64,000 bases of DNA from Deefgea piscis (GCF_013284055.1 NZ_CP054143.1:1488001-1552000); one strand, 5' to 3'; positions 38,257-47,135 are shown, counted from the stretch's first letter. Notes: generated by a model from the letters alone, not told the origin. Numbers and translations: made by a program.

Positions 38257-38323
38257 AATGGGGTCAGACTCTATTGATTTCTAGTTTTCCGTGGAATCAA
38301 TCGAGTCTGACTCCTTTGATTTT
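38251..38323. repeat. Family 4 inverted repeat (AATCAATCGAGTCTGA type)
   Basis: Two facing copies of about 30 bases: 38251-38281 with AATCAATGGGGTCAGACTC and 38294-38323 with AATCAATCGAGTCTGACTCC. Another single copy lies at 39581-39611. The pair brackets the FemAB-like gene. Confidence 0.7.
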
Positions 38324-38411
38324 CAAATAACAGGTATGACTGCCAAATCCAAACGAACGCGGCAATCTATTGTGCTAGCATCATTCTCTATTCAATCTGG
38401 CAAGTGATGTC

Positions 38412-39551
38412 ATGACCCGTATTGCCCTACTCAATACCGCCAACGATCTCAGCCCCGCACAATGGGCGCAGTTGGCACGCGGCAATGATCCATTTTTGAG
38501 TCGAGAATTCTTGGGGCTTGCCGAAAGCACTGGCGCGGCCAGCGCTGATTTAGCGTGGCAGCCTGTGCATGTCGTGCTGCAAGCGGCAGACGAATCACCG
38601 CGCGCTGTTTTGCCACTGTATTTGCGCCAGCATTCCTTTGGTGATTTTTCGCGCGATTGGCAATGGGATCAAGCTTGGCAATCCGCAGGGCTGGCCTACT
38701 ATCCCAAATTGGTGTCGGCAATTCCATTTACACCATCGCCGGGGCCGCGCTGTGTCTTGGCGCAAGGCGCGCCTGAATCCACGAGAGATGAGCTAATTGC
38801 AGCAGCGATTCATGTCGCGCAAGAGCTCAAAGCCTCGTCATGGCAATGCTTGTTTGTGCAAGAGAGCGATCGCGCCGCGCTAGAAAATGCGGGGATGTTG
38901 CTGCGTGGCGGCGTGCAATTTCATTGGCAAAATCGAAATTACGCCGATTTTGACGATTTTTTGGCGACGTTCACCGCGATGAAGCGCAAAAAACTCAAGC
39001 GCGAACGCCGTTATGTCAGCGATGCGGGTTTACGTTTAGCGACTTTGCATGGTGACGAAATCGACGCGGCGAGTTGGCAAGCCATTTATCGGCAATACGC
39101 CGACACCTTCCGCCGCTATGGCAATCATCCGGCATTTTCACTCGAATTTTTCCAGCAACTCGCCGCGCAAATTGGCCGTGCAATGGTGGTGTTTGTCGCC
39201 TACCAAGGCGATGATCTGGTCGCGTCGGCGATTTGCTATCGCAGCGACACGACACTGTTTGGCCGCCATTGGGGTGCGGATATTGAATGCCCCGGCCTGC
39301 ATTTTGAGCTGTGCTATTACCGAGGCATCGCCTACGCGATTGAACATGGACTGCGAACTTTTGAGCCTGGTGCACAAGGCGAACACAAGCTAGCGCGCGG
39401 CTTTGAGCCGGTGATGACTTGGGGCAGCTATTGGATCGCCAACCCCCGCATGCGCCACAGTGTCGCCCAATTCATCGCCCGCGAAGCCGCCGCCACCGAG
39501 CAATACCAATTGGAAATGAGCACGCATCTGCCGTTTCGGCGAGAAAGCTGA
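38412..39551 (+). CDS. FemAB/GNAT-like peptidogalycan biosynthesis protein (DUF482)
   Basis: Acyl- or aminoacyl-transferase-fold protein of 379 residues from the COG3146 group. Visible family text: PFLSREFLGLAESTGA near the start, a KRKKLKRERRYV basic run near 195-205, and HWGADIECPGLHFELCYYRGI with FEPGAQGEHKLARGFEP in the C-terminal acyltransferase domain. The substrate is not established; a role in cell envelope polymers is inferred from the fold. It stands alone between repeats. Confidence 0.8.
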   Translation: MTRIALLNTANDLSPAQWAQLARGNDPFLSREFLGLAESTGAASADLAWQPVHVVLQAADESPRAVLPLYLRQHSFGDFSRDWQWDQAWQSAGLAYYPKLVSAIPFTPSPGPRCVLAQGAPESTRDELIAAAIHVAQELKASSWQCLFVQESDRAALENAGMLLRGGVQFHWQNRNYADFDDFLATFTAMKRKKLKRERRYVSDAGLRLATLHGDEIDAASWQAIYRQYADTFRRYGNHPAFSLEFFQQLAAQIGRAMVVFVAYQGDDLVASAICYRSDTTLFGRHWGADIECPGLHFELCYYRGIAYAIEHGLRTFEPGAQGEHKLARGFEPVMTWGSYWIANPRMRHSVAQFIAREAAATEQYQLEMSTHLPFRRES

Positions 39552-39580
39552 AATCAGCCTTAGGTATTTGCTCAAGCAAG

Positions 39581-39611
39581 AAAATCAATCGAGTCTGAAC
39601 CCTTTGATTTC
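39581..39611 (+). repeat. Family 4 repeat, single copy
   Basis: AAAATCAATCGAGTCTGAAC then CCTTTGATTTC, same orientation as the right arm at 38294-38323. Confidence 0.65.
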
Positions 39612-39634
39612 TTTTCTTCTTCGCCAAGTTCAAT

Positions 39635-39683
39635 AGGTATATTGGTATAGATTCCAATATGCCTAGCTTTCATCTCTATACCT
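39635..39683. repeat. 49-bp GGGTAT element between the FemAB-like and glycine transporter genes
   Basis: AGGTAT at 39635 and ATACCT ending at 39683; ends pair perfectly and the length is exactly 49 bases. The rest of the 343-base gap holds a family 4 copy, short inverted repeats about TTAGCC(T/C)AA and a terminator. Confidence 0.62.
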
Positions 39684-39846
39684 GCAAATAATTTGGCACA
39701 AACTGTTTGCTTAGCCTCTCGATTGTTGGGCTGCGCAGGCTTAGCCCAACTTACATTGCTGATTGAGTTTGGTGCTATCAGCATCAAATTGGCAGCTTAC
39801 GCCTAAAGGCTAAGCTGCCCTACGATATTGATGTGCCCAATAACAA

Positions 39847-39876
39847 AAAGGCCGCAAACAATGGTTTGCGGCCTTT
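39847..39876 (-). terminator. Rho-independent terminator after the glycine transporter-like gene
   Basis: Perfect arms AAAGGCCGCAAAC / GTTTGCGGCCTTT with a 4-base loop, followed on the minus strand by TTGTTA after a run of T. Nineteen bases past the stop. Confidence 0.9.
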
Positions 39877-39894
39877 AATTTTGATCGAATGAGA

Positions 39895-40509
39895 TCAATG
39901 CATATCGTGTCGATAATTAAATGCTGGGAGTCGCCAGCCGCGTTTGAGGGCGGTGAGTCGCAGTAGTAGGCCAAGGGCGAAGCAGGCGGCGACGTTGAGG
40001 TCGTGGTCGATCTTGAGCGTGAATAGGCCGATATACAGTAAGCCGACGAGCATCGAGACGCTGGCGTAGAGTTCGCGCAAAAAAACAATGGGTACTCGAT
40101 TGCAGAGCATGTCGCGCAAGATGCCGCCGGCAATACCCGTAATCATGCCGGATAATAAAACGATTAACGGGTGGTAATTCATGGCCAAAGCCACGTCGCA
40201 GCCAATGATGGTAAAGGCGATAAGGCCAAGGGCATCGAGGAACATAAATAGCCGATTCAGGCGTTTCATATGCCGGCTAATTAAGACGGCGGCGATGCCG
40301 CTGGCGATGACTAAAGCCACGTATTCAGGATGCTGCGTCCACGCGATGGGGTAGCGGCCCAATAAAATATCGCGCACCGTGCCGCCGCCTAAAGCAGTTA
40401 AAAAGGCGATCACCGATACGCCAAAAATATCCATATTGCGCCGGCCTGCGGCTAGGGCGCCAGTCATGGCTTCGGCTGAAATGGCCAATAAATAAATTAA
40501 TGTGAGCAT
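39895..40509 (-). CDS. Glycine transporter / TRIC-family membrane protein (UPF0126, YicG-like)
   Basis: Inner membrane protein with about seven helices from the PF03458 family, named for glycine transport and related in fold to trimeric cation channels. The 204 residues show the duplicated family motif: first SAEAMTGALAAGRRNMDIFGV with GGGTVRDILLG, then DALGLIAFTIIGCDVALAM with GGILRDMLCNRVPIVF. A tandem glycine riboswitch lies directly upstream on the same strand, so glycine is very likely the ligand exported or sensed. The predicted ribosome-binding site is weak, fitting riboswitch control. Confidence 0.88.
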   Translation of the reverse strand: MLTLIYLLAISAEAMTGALAAGRRNMDIFGVSVIAFLTALGGGTVRDILLGRYPIAWTQHPEYVALVIASGIAAVLISRHMKRLNRLFMFLDALGLIAFTIIGCDVALAMNYHPLIVLLSGMITGIAGGILRDMLCNRVPIVFLRELYASVSMLVGLLYIGLFTLKIDHDLNVAACFALGLLLRLTALKRGWRLPAFNYRHDMH

Positions 40510-40589
40510 GGGCGAGCTCGCTGTGTGGTGCTGGGGGTAGTTTGCTGCGGATTAATTGCGGACAAGGCGGGCTCCTCGCGTAAATTCCA

Positions 40590-40780
40590 AGTGTTGGAAT
40601 AGCCTCTCCCTTTGTCCTTTTACCTGAGAGTTGCGTGGCTGGCGCCACTTGCCCCTTCGGTGGGTTGCGCTAAGCAACCGCTCTCCAATTGGCTGAATCA
40701 AAATTCCTGCGGTACATGGGCCTGAGCGATTCTGGGAGCTTGCGTCTTCGGCGAAGGCTGTTGCCTTTCTCTCCCGCGAG
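40590..40780 (-). ncRNA. Tandem glycine riboswitch
   Basis: On the minus strand two aptamers follow each other. The first has GCGGGAGAG, CCTTCGCCGAAGACGCAAGC and the closing CAGGC; the second has TTGGAGAGCGG, CACCGAAGGGGCAAG, AACTCTCAGGTAAAAGGACA. These are the conserved cores of the glycine aptamer, and the short linker is normal for cooperative tandems. It ends about 80 bases before the transporter ATG. In this family glycine binding usually turns expression on. Confidence 0.93.
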
Positions 40781-40788
40781 GAGGGGCG

Positions 40789-40817
40789 ATGCTAACGCTA
40801 AAGCGCAGACGCGTCAA
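40789..40817 (-). promoter_or_regulatory. Promoter of the glycine riboswitch transcript
   Basis: Minus-strand -35 TTGACG (40817-40812) and -10 TAGCAT (40794-40789) with an ideal 17-base spacer. Transcription would start just before the first aptamer. Confidence 0.72.
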
Positions 40818-41070
40818 TTTAAGCGTCGCTAGATTATTCGTGATTTAAATGCGGATTTCATCGCCATGGCTGGCCAATTACTGGATTTAAAAATGGGTCA
40901 ATTAATGTATTTACTTCATTGTGGCATTGTCATATTGCAGCGGTATGCTGGCTGTAGTGCGCCGAATTCAGTTTGTTGTGGGAATTTCGCTGCGTAATTC
41001 GGGTAATTGTTAGTTTGGCTTTAGAAATCGGCTAAGCTAAGTCTCTATGGTGATTTGGCAAGGGTAGATC
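40818..41070. other. Gap between the riboswitch promoter and the GcvR-like gene
   Basis: About 250 AT-rich bases between divergent units. They must contain the promoter of the GcvR-like gene, but no convincing -35/-10 pair was found, and no reading frame or repeat of note. Confidence 0.4.
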
Positions 41071-41577
41071 ATGAATAATGTATTGATTGTTTCAGTGATT
41101 GGTCCAGATCGTTCCGGTTTGGTTGAGCAATTGGCGGCAACGATTGCGGCCAAAAATGGCAATTGGCTTGAATCGTCTTTTTCTCGTTTAGCCGGGCAGT
41201 TTTCGGGAATTGTTAAAGTTGCGGTTATTGGTGCGGGTGAAGAGGTGTTATTGGCTTTGCAGCAAATTGCCGGGCTGGATATTCGTGGGGTATTGGATGT
41301 TGAGCGCGAAGAAACGGCGCTTGTCTCGCAAAGCGTGGCATTAAGTTTAATTGGCCATGATCGGGTTGGGATTGTCAAAGATGTGGCAACGATTTTGGCG
41401 CGCTTTGCGGTGAATATTGAAAAACTCGAAACGTGGCTATCGAGCGGCGCCATGTCGGGTGAAATGATGTTTCATGCGCAATTAATCTTATCTGCGCCGT
41501 TGGACGTCGATTTAGACCAAGTACATCGCCAATTAGAATGTATTGCCGATGATTTAATGGTGGAGTGGGCTGATTAA
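41071..41577 (+). CDS. GcvR-like double ACT-domain regulator
   Basis: Glycine-sensing style regulator of 168 residues made of two ACT domains: the first begins LIVSVIGPDRSGLVEQLA, the second SLIGHDRVGIVKDVATILA, each with the GxDRxG ligand loop. In E. coli GcvR blocks the activator GcvA of the glycine cleavage operon. The position opposite the glycine-riboswitch gene strengthens a glycine role. It overlaps the next gene by one base (TAATG). Confidence 0.82.
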   Translation: MNNVLIVSVIGPDRSGLVEQLAATIAAKNGNWLESSFSRLAGQFSGIVKVAVIGAGEEVLLALQQIAGLDIRGVLDVEREETALVSQSVALSLIGHDRVGIVKDVATILARFAVNIEKLETWLSSGAMSGEMMFHAQLILSAPLDVDLDQVHRQLECIADDLMVEWAD

Positions 41578-42536
41578 TGTCCCGTTTACGTTACGTTGCG
41601 CTGCTGCTGTTTTTTATTGCCTCCGCCGTAATGGCTTATCCCTTAGTGATTGTGGTGGAGAGTTATCATCCAGAAAATGATTGGGATAAAGCGTATTTAA
41701 ATGGTTTACGCAGTAAATTGGATGGTGTTGCTGAGCTGGATTTTATTGCTTTAGATACCAAACGATTACCCACCAGCGCGCATTTGGAACAAGCTGATTT
41801 AGCCTTTTATGAAATTCAGCAAAAAAAACCCGATTTAGTGGTATTGGGTGATGATGCCGCCTTGGCTTTATTGGGGCCAAGATTGGCCAGAATGAAAATG
41901 CCGGTGGTATTTTTAGGCATTAATGCCGATCCAGCGCAGTATTTTGGCGGTAAATTACCTGAACATATCACTGGGGTGATTGAGCGACCGCTGTACCAGC
42001 AAAACTTTAATTTGATTCGCGAATTATTGCCGCATGCCAAACGCATTTTGGTGTTATTAGATCAAGATCGATCGGCATATTTTTTACAGACGGATATTCA
42101 ACGTTTAAAACGCAATGATATTGATGTGGTGCTGGTTAATAATTATTCGCTTTGGCAAAACAAAGTGATGAATGCCAATTTGCAATACGATGCAATTGTA
42201 TTGGGTACTTATCAAGCGTTAATTGGCGCCGATGCCAAACATGTGGATGCCGATGAAGTCATGGCGTGGACGCGTGCGCATAGTCCGGTGCCCATTTTTG
42301 GTTTTTGGGATTTTGCCATTAGTCGCAAGGCGGCAGCGGGCGGCATGGTGTTATCGGGTTTTGAGCATGGTGCAATGGCTGGCAGCATGGCGCGTTCGAT
42401 TTTAAAAAATCCCCAGCAATCGTTACCGATACGCCAAAGTAACCATGGGCATTTGATGTTTAGCCGAACACAGGCGAGCTACTGGAAAATTCAAATTCCC
42501 AATAAATTAAGTAAACAAGTGAGTTGGTTGCCTTAA
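41577..42536 (+). CDS. Periplasmic ABC-type substrate-binding-like protein
   Basis: Exported protein of 319 residues with a signal peptide (LRYVALLLFFIASAVMAY) and the type I periplasmic-binding fold of the ABC_sub_bind family: IVVESYHPENDWDKAYLNGL, LVVLGDDAALALLGP, MPVVFLGINADP, and GVIERPLYQQNFNLIRELLP. No permease or ATPase gene is near, so it may instead feed a sensor protein. The ligand is unknown. Translation is coupled to the GcvR-like gene, which hints at an amino acid. Confidence 0.78.
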   Translation: MSRLRYVALLLFFIASAVMAYPLVIVVESYHPENDWDKAYLNGLRSKLDGVAELDFIALDTKRLPTSAHLEQADLAFYEIQQKKPDLVVLGDDAALALLGPRLARMKMPVVFLGINADPAQYFGGKLPEHITGVIERPLYQQNFNLIRELLPHAKRILVLLDQDRSAYFLQTDIQRLKRNDIDVVLVNNYSLWQNKVMNANLQYDAIVLGTYQALIGADAKHVDADEVMAWTRAHSPVPIFGFWDFAISRKAAAGGMVLSGFEHGAMAGSMARSILKNPQQSLPIRQSNHGHLMFSRTQASYWKIQIPNKLSKQVSWLP

Positions 42537-42569
42537 ATTGGCTCTTTTTTAGTGGCGATGTTTAGATGA

Positions 42570-42812
42570 CGAATTGAGGGTTTTAAGTGCCTGCGGCACG
42601 ACTATTTACAGTCGCAGTCAGTGGCGGCACCCTCTTTTCTTTGTCTCGCCAAAGAAAAGAGGGGAAAAGAAAGGCGCCCCGGGCGCGCATCGGTCCCCGA
42701 TGCCTTCGATCCTCGTGAGCCAAACGATAAAGCGGTTTGTCTCCCTCCTCACTCGGTGCGCTTGAACGGGGTTTTAAGCCCCAGCTCGACGAGCGCGGCA
42801 TAGCATCAACAC
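42570..42812 (-). repeat. Repeat family 2, copy 1
   Basis: About 243 bases, the reverse of the copy at 63501-63743. Shared parts include GCACTTAAA ends, a hairpin built on CTTTTCTTTG / CCAAAGAAAAG, and CCAGCTCGACGAGCGCGGC. Right end ATCAACAC is kept, the left end is degenerate. No gene inside. Confidence 0.82.
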
Positions 42813-42839
42813 GAATAAAGAATAGTTATCTTCTCTTGT

Positions 42840-42888
42840 AGGTATATGAATATAGGCTTTGTTATTAATGGTTTATGTTGATATACCC
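42840..42888. repeat. 49-bp GGGTAT element before the AraC-family gene 3' end
   Basis: AGGTATAT at 42840 and ATATACCC ending at 42888, 49 bases, between family 2 copy 1 and the stop of the AraC-type gene. Together these repeats fill the 368-base gap from 42537 to 42904. Confidence 0.7.
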
Positions 42889-42904
42889 ATAGATGTTAGA
42901 TATT

Positions 42905-43729
42905 TTAATGGCGGGCTGTCAGCGCTGCGCCTGAGGCGACGGTGGCTCTCAGTTGTAGTGGTTTGACACCAAATTGCTGGCTAAAACGGCTGCTAAAGCG
43001 GGATGCTGAGGCATAACCACATTGCTGTGCGATATCGCCAATGCTGTGCGAGGTGGTTTGTATCATGCCTAGCGCGGTATTTAAGCGCACTTGTTCCAGT
43101 AAACGCCGAAATGAATGGCCTTCTTGCATCAATTGTCGGCGCAATGTCGACGCGCCTAAATGCAATTGCTGCGCCATTTGCTCAACCGTCCACGGCTTAC
43201 TGGTGTGTAGCAATAATAATTGCTGCACGCGCTGGCTAATTGAATCGCCTTTATCGATAAAAATCGCTTGTCCTTGCCCCGCCATGGCCAGCGCCAGCAG
43301 TAAGCCCACCGCACGATGGTGCAGCAATGCCGGCGGTTCGATGTCGCTGGCTTGAAATAACTGATCCCATTGCAGCGCAACCCACGGATCAAGCTTGACG
43401 CAAAGCTGCGCGGGCTGCTGCAGGGCGGCCCGCAAAACTTCAGGGTATTGCTGCCGGCAGCTGGCAATCAGCTGCGGGTCGAGCAATACCACATCACAGG
43501 CATAGCCAGAATGATCGGCTTGATTGCGCAAGGTTAGCTCTAGCCCGGCGGGCGCAATCACCAAATCCCCCACACGGGCAATGAAATGCTGTTCGCCAAT
43601 AAAAAGATGTTTTTCACCTTGGCGAACGCGCATCAGCATCGGCTGCAAGCAGCAAATTTGGCGCAGAGATTGCGTTGATTTGGCTTGGATTTGGCTCAAT
43701 TTGATTTGCTTGGTTTGGAATGCTGGCAT
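42905..43729 (-). CDS. AraC-family transcriptional regulator
   Basis: DNA-binding regulator of 274 residues. The N-terminal part is a cupin-like sensor domain (GEQHFIARVGDLVIAPAGLELTL) and the C-terminal part has two helix-turn-helix motifs: WTVEQMAQQLHLGASTLRRQL and HSIGDIAQQCGYASASRFSSRF, with the family ending FGVKPLQLR. Target genes are not known; it lies beside a PEBP-like gene on the same strand (43 bases apart). Confidence 0.87.
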   Translation of the reverse strand: MPAFQTKQIKLSQIQAKSTQSLRQICCLQPMLMRVRQGEKHLFIGEQHFIARVGDLVIAPAGLELTLRNQADHSGYACDVVLLDPQLIASCRQQYPEVLRAALQQPAQLCVKLDPWVALQWDQLFQASDIEPPALLHHRAVGLLLALAMAGQGQAIFIDKGDSISQRVQQLLLLHTSKPWTVEQMAQQLHLGASTLRRQLMQEGHSFRRLLEQVRLNTALGMIQTTSHSIGDIAQQCGYASASRFSSRFSQQFGVKPLQLRATVASGAALTARH

Positions 43730-43772
43730 TGCCGCTGGCTCTTATGTGCTGGCGGCAAGGCTGCCGCGTGGA

Positions 43773-44306
43773 TTATTTGCTGCGCTGATAGGTCGCAGTC
43801 AGTTGCGCTTTTGCCAGTTGATGTTGGTTAAGCATAAAGCCCACTAAAGCACCGCTGGCATTGGCGTCGACTGGGAGTTTTTCGGTATCTAACGCCCAGA
43901 CGGTATAGATATAGCGGTGGGCTTTATCGCCAACCGGAGGGCAAGCGCCGCCGTAGCCGCTTTGACCAAAGTCGGTACGCGTTTCTAGTGCGCCGGCAGG
44001 TACTGCGCCGCTGGCAATCGATTGCACTTGGGCAGGGATATTGACCACATTCCAATGCCACCAGCCGCTACCCGTTGGTGCGTCTGGATCAAACACGGTA
44101 ATGGCAAAGCTTTTGGTGCCTGCTGGGGCATTTTTCCAGCTTAGTTGCGGTGAAATATTGGCACCGCTGCAACCAAAACCATTGAATTCTTGCTTTTGAG
44201 TCATCGGCGCATTGGCTTGGATGTCTTGGCTAGTGAGTTGGAACTCAGCGGCAAAGGCGGTGTGCAGACTAAAGGCCATAAATAAAGCGGTGCGAATGAG
44301 TTTCAT
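43773..44306 (-). CDS. YbhB/YbcL-type phosphatidylethanolamine-binding-like protein, exported
   Basis: PEBP / Raf kinase inhibitor-like protein of 177 residues with a signal peptide (MKLIRTALFMAFSLHTAFA). The ligand-pocket motifs are clear: CSGANISPQLSWKNAPAGTKSFA, FDPDAPTGSGWWHW and GGACPPVGDKAHRYIYTVWAL. The periplasmic role of bacterial members is not known. Same strand as the AraC-type gene but it lies upstream of it. Confidence 0.88.
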   Translation of the reverse strand: MKLIRTALFMAFSLHTAFAAEFQLTSQDIQANAPMTQKQEFNGFGCSGANISPQLSWKNAPAGTKSFAITVFDPDAPTGSGWWHWNVVNIPAQVQSIASGAVPAGALETRTDFGQSGYGGACPPVGDKAHRYIYTVWALDTEKLPVDANASGALVGFMLNQHQLAKAQLTATYQRSK

Positions 44307-44447
44307 GATTGCTCTCCGTGTCGTTGAAAAGCCATCATACCCAGCATCTTAAAGAGTGACGGTTCAGCAAAGCTCTGATTTTATCCTTAAACGCTCTATT
44401 TTGTGTGTTAGCTATTGTTTTTGAGCGTTTAAGTATTTTTGCTGCTA

Positions 44448-45728
44448 CTAAATGCCGAGTTGGTCGCGTAAAGCGTAATACCAAGCACCCAGTGCGGTGA
44501 GCGGTACGCGCAATAAGCGCCCGCCAGGAAAAGGGTGGTGCGGCAGTTTGGCAAAAGCATCAAATTGGCTGTTATGGCCTTGTATGGCTTGCGCCAATAA
44601 GCGCCCAGCCAAATGCGTATAAGTCACGCCGTGGCCGCTACAGCCTTGTGAGTAATACAGATTGCTGTCTAGTCGCCCCATTTGCGGTAAGCGCGAAAGC
44701 GTTAAACAAAAATTACCGGTCCACGCATAATCGATTTGAATATGGCTGAGCTGCGGAAAAGTCTGGCGTAAATTCGGCACAATCACCGCTTCAATATGCG
44801 CTAAGTCGCGCGCGCCATAGGTCACGCCACCGCCGTAAATCAAGCGCCGATCGGCACTTAAGCGATAATAATCCAGCAAAAAATTACAATCTTCGACGCA
44901 ATAATTGCTGGGAATCAGTTGCTCAGCCAGTGCGCCCAGCGGCTCGGTGGCAACCACTTGGCTGCCACAAGGCATGGTTTTGGCGGCCAGCTCAGGGACT
45001 AAATCGCCCAAATAGGCATTGCAAGCCACAATCACAAATTGGCACCGCACCGAGCCCTGCGCTGTTTGTACGCAAGGGCGTGGCCCGCGTTGTATCTGCG
45101 TGACCGCCGATTGCTCAAAAATTTGTCCGCCCAAGGATTCAAATGCCGCCGCTTCACCGAGCGCCAGATTGAGCGGGTGAATATGCCCAGCACTATGGTC
45201 GACTAAGCCACCAACATAACGCTCACTGGCAACGGCTTGGCCAATGGCGGCTTTATCTAGCATTTCTAGCTGGGTATGGCCGTAGCGCTCCCATAGCGCC
45301 TTTTGTGCCACCAGATGCCCCAGTTGTTTGTGGCTGAGCGCGGCAAACAGGCCGCCATTTTTAAGGTCGCAATCGATTTGATAATGCGCGATTCTTTGGC
45401 GAATAATTTGATTGCCAGTAAACGCCATTGCGCCCAAAGCGTCGGCGGTGGCTTTGCCATATTGCCGTTCAATCACATCCATATCGCGCGAATACGAATT
45501 CACGATTTGCCCGCCATTGCGCCCCGAAGCCCCCCAAGCGATTTGTGCTTGCTCCAAAATCACCACGTTATAACCCGCCTCAGCCAAAAATAGACCGGCC
45601 GATAGCCCAGTAAATCCGGCGCCAATAATGCAGATATCCACGTCTAAATCGCGGTTGAGCTCAGGCCTTGCTGGCTGTGGATGGGCGCTGGCGGCGTAAT
45701 AAGAGGCGGCGTGCTTGAGTTGACTCAT
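44448..45728 (-). CDS. puuB: Gamma-glutamylputrescine oxidase PuuB
   Basis: FAD-dependent amine oxidase of the DAO family that turns gamma-glutamylputrescine into the aldehyde, ammonia and hydrogen peroxide. The 426-residue protein has the FAD-binding motif DICIIGAGFTGLSAGLFLAEAG near residues 31-52, GASGRNGGQIVNSY, and a late SQGCSGHGVTYTHLAG. Neighbours encoding PuuA, PuuD and PuuC make the assignment firm. It follows puuA by 21 bases. Confidence 0.9.
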   Translation of the reverse strand: MSQLKHAASYYAASAHPQPARPELNRDLDVDICIIGAGFTGLSAGLFLAEAGYNVVILEQAQIAWGASGRNGGQIVNSYSRDMDVIERQYGKATADALGAMAFTGNQIIRQRIAHYQIDCDLKNGGLFAALSHKQLGHLVAQKALWERYGHTQLEMLDKAAIGQAVASERYVGGLVDHSAGHIHPLNLALGEAAAFESLGGQIFEQSAVTQIQRGPRPCVQTAQGSVRCQFVIVACNAYLGDLVPELAAKTMPCGSQVVATEPLGALAEQLIPSNYCVEDCNFLLDYYRLSADRRLIYGGGVTYGARDLAHIEAVIVPNLRQTFPQLSHIQIDYAWTGNFCLTLSRLPQMGRLDSNLYYSQGCSGHGVTYTHLAGRLLAQAIQGHNSQFDAFAKLPHHPFPGGRLLRVPLTALGAWYYALRDQLGI

Positions 45729-45749
45729 AGGGTATCCGTTGGCAAAACA

Positions 45750-47078
45750 TTAAACATGCAGTAGCAAATGTTTACGCTCCCAAGGGCTGATCACTTTGGC
45801 GTATTCGATGTATTCCGATTGTTTGACCGCGCAATACGCGGTAATGAATTTTTCACCGAGCACCTCGGCAATCGGTGCGCATTCTGCCAATTGGTTGATC
45901 GCGCCCTCTAGTTCTCGGGCAAATGCAAACGGCAGACTATATGCATCGCCCGTGAGCGGTTCAGTCGGTTCGAGTTGTTCGACAATGCCCAAATAAGCGC
46001 AGGCCAAAGTAGCCGCTAATGCCAAATAGGGATTGCAATCGACCCCCGGCACGCGGTTTTCAATTCGCCGTGCAGCAGGGGTGGAATATGGAATGCGAAT
46101 GCCGCAAGTGCGGTTATCAAAACCCCATTGCACATTAATCGGGGCGGCATAGTAGCGTGTGAGCCGACGATAGCTATTCACAAACGGCGCAAATAGCGAA
46201 ATCACTGCCGGAAAGTATTTTTGCATGCCCGCGATGGATTGATAAAACACCGTGCTCGGTTGGCCATCGTCATTGGAGTAAATATTTTTACCGCTGGTTT
46301 TATCCACCACACTCATATGAATATGCATGGCCGAGCCGGGCTCATGCTCCATTGGTTTGGCCATAAAGGTGGCATACATTTGATGGCGAATCGCCGCTTC
46401 GCGTACCGTGCGTTTAAATAAGAAAATCTGATCGGCTAATTCTAAGGCGTTGCCATGCAAGAAATTGATCTCCATTTGGCAAGCGCCGACTTCGTGAATC
46501 AAGGTGTCGATTTGCAAACCTTGTGCATCGCAATAGTCATACACGTCTTCGAATAAATCATCATATTCATTCACCGCATCAATCGAATACGCTTTGCGTC
46601 CGGTTTCGGGGCGGCCTGTTCGCCCGAGCGGTGGTTGCAAGGGCAGATCGGGGTCGCGATTGATATCGACCAAATAAAATTCCATTTCGGGGGCAACCAC
46701 CGGCTCCCAGCCGCGCTCTTCATAAAGCTTTAATACCCGCCGTAATACATAGCGGGGCGATAGCTCAACGGGGGTACCGTCAAAATGAAAACAATCATGA
46801 ATCACTTGCGCCACTGGGTCTTTGGCCCAAGGCACTAGGCGAATGGTGTTGGGGTCGGGAATCAGTACCATATCGGGATCGGTACTGGGGGTGATGCCAT
46901 CGGCGTATTCACCAGTTACCGTTTGCACCAGCACCACTTGCGGCAAGCGCATGCCGTCGTCTTCGTTAAATTTTTCGCGCGGCACGATTTTGCCACGGGC
47001 AATGCCCGTGAAGTCAGGGGTTACGCATTCCACTTCGGTGATTCGCCGCTCACGCAGCCATTCGCTAATTAAGCTCAT
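45750..47078 (-). CDS. puuA: Gamma-glutamylputrescine synthetase PuuA
   Basis: Glutamine-synthetase-fold ligase joining glutamate to putrescine with ATP. The 442-residue protein starts SLISEWLRERRITEVEC and has YLVDIN, QMEINFLHGNALELADQ, the GSAMHIHMSV metal and ammonia-site motif and RIENRVPGVDCNPYLALAATLA. ATG 47078 fits AAGGAA at good spacing; longer starts have none. First step of the gamma-glutamyl putrescine route. Confidence 0.92.
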   Translation of the reverse strand: MSLISEWLRERRITEVECVTPDFTGIARGKIVPREKFNEDDGMRLPQVVLVQTVTGEYADGITPSTDPDMVLIPDPNTIRLVPWAKDPVAQVIHDCFHFDGTPVELSPRYVLRRVLKLYEERGWEPVVAPEMEFYLVDINRDPDLPLQPPLGRTGRPETGRKAYSIDAVNEYDDLFEDVYDYCDAQGLQIDTLIHEVGACQMEINFLHGNALELADQIFLFKRTVREAAIRHQMYATFMAKPMEHEPGSAMHIHMSVVDKTSGKNIYSNDDGQPSTVFYQSIAGMQKYFPAVISLFAPFVNSYRRLTRYYAAPINVQWGFDNRTCGIRIPYSTPAARRIENRVPGVDCNPYLALAATLACAYLGIVEQLEPTEPLTGDAYSLPFAFARELEGAINQLAECAPIAEVLGEKFITAYCAVKQSEYIEYAKVISPWERKHLLLHV

Positions 47079-47135
47079 CGTCATTCCTTCAAACAAAAGT
47101 GCTGCGCTTGGGTGAGCGCGGATGGTCTTGCCCGC

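Noticed and set aside
40325-40648. Minus-strand frame of 107 residues across the glycine riboswitch
   Set aside because: It overlaps the conserved aptamer RNA and the transporter gene in another frame and has no ribosome-binding site.
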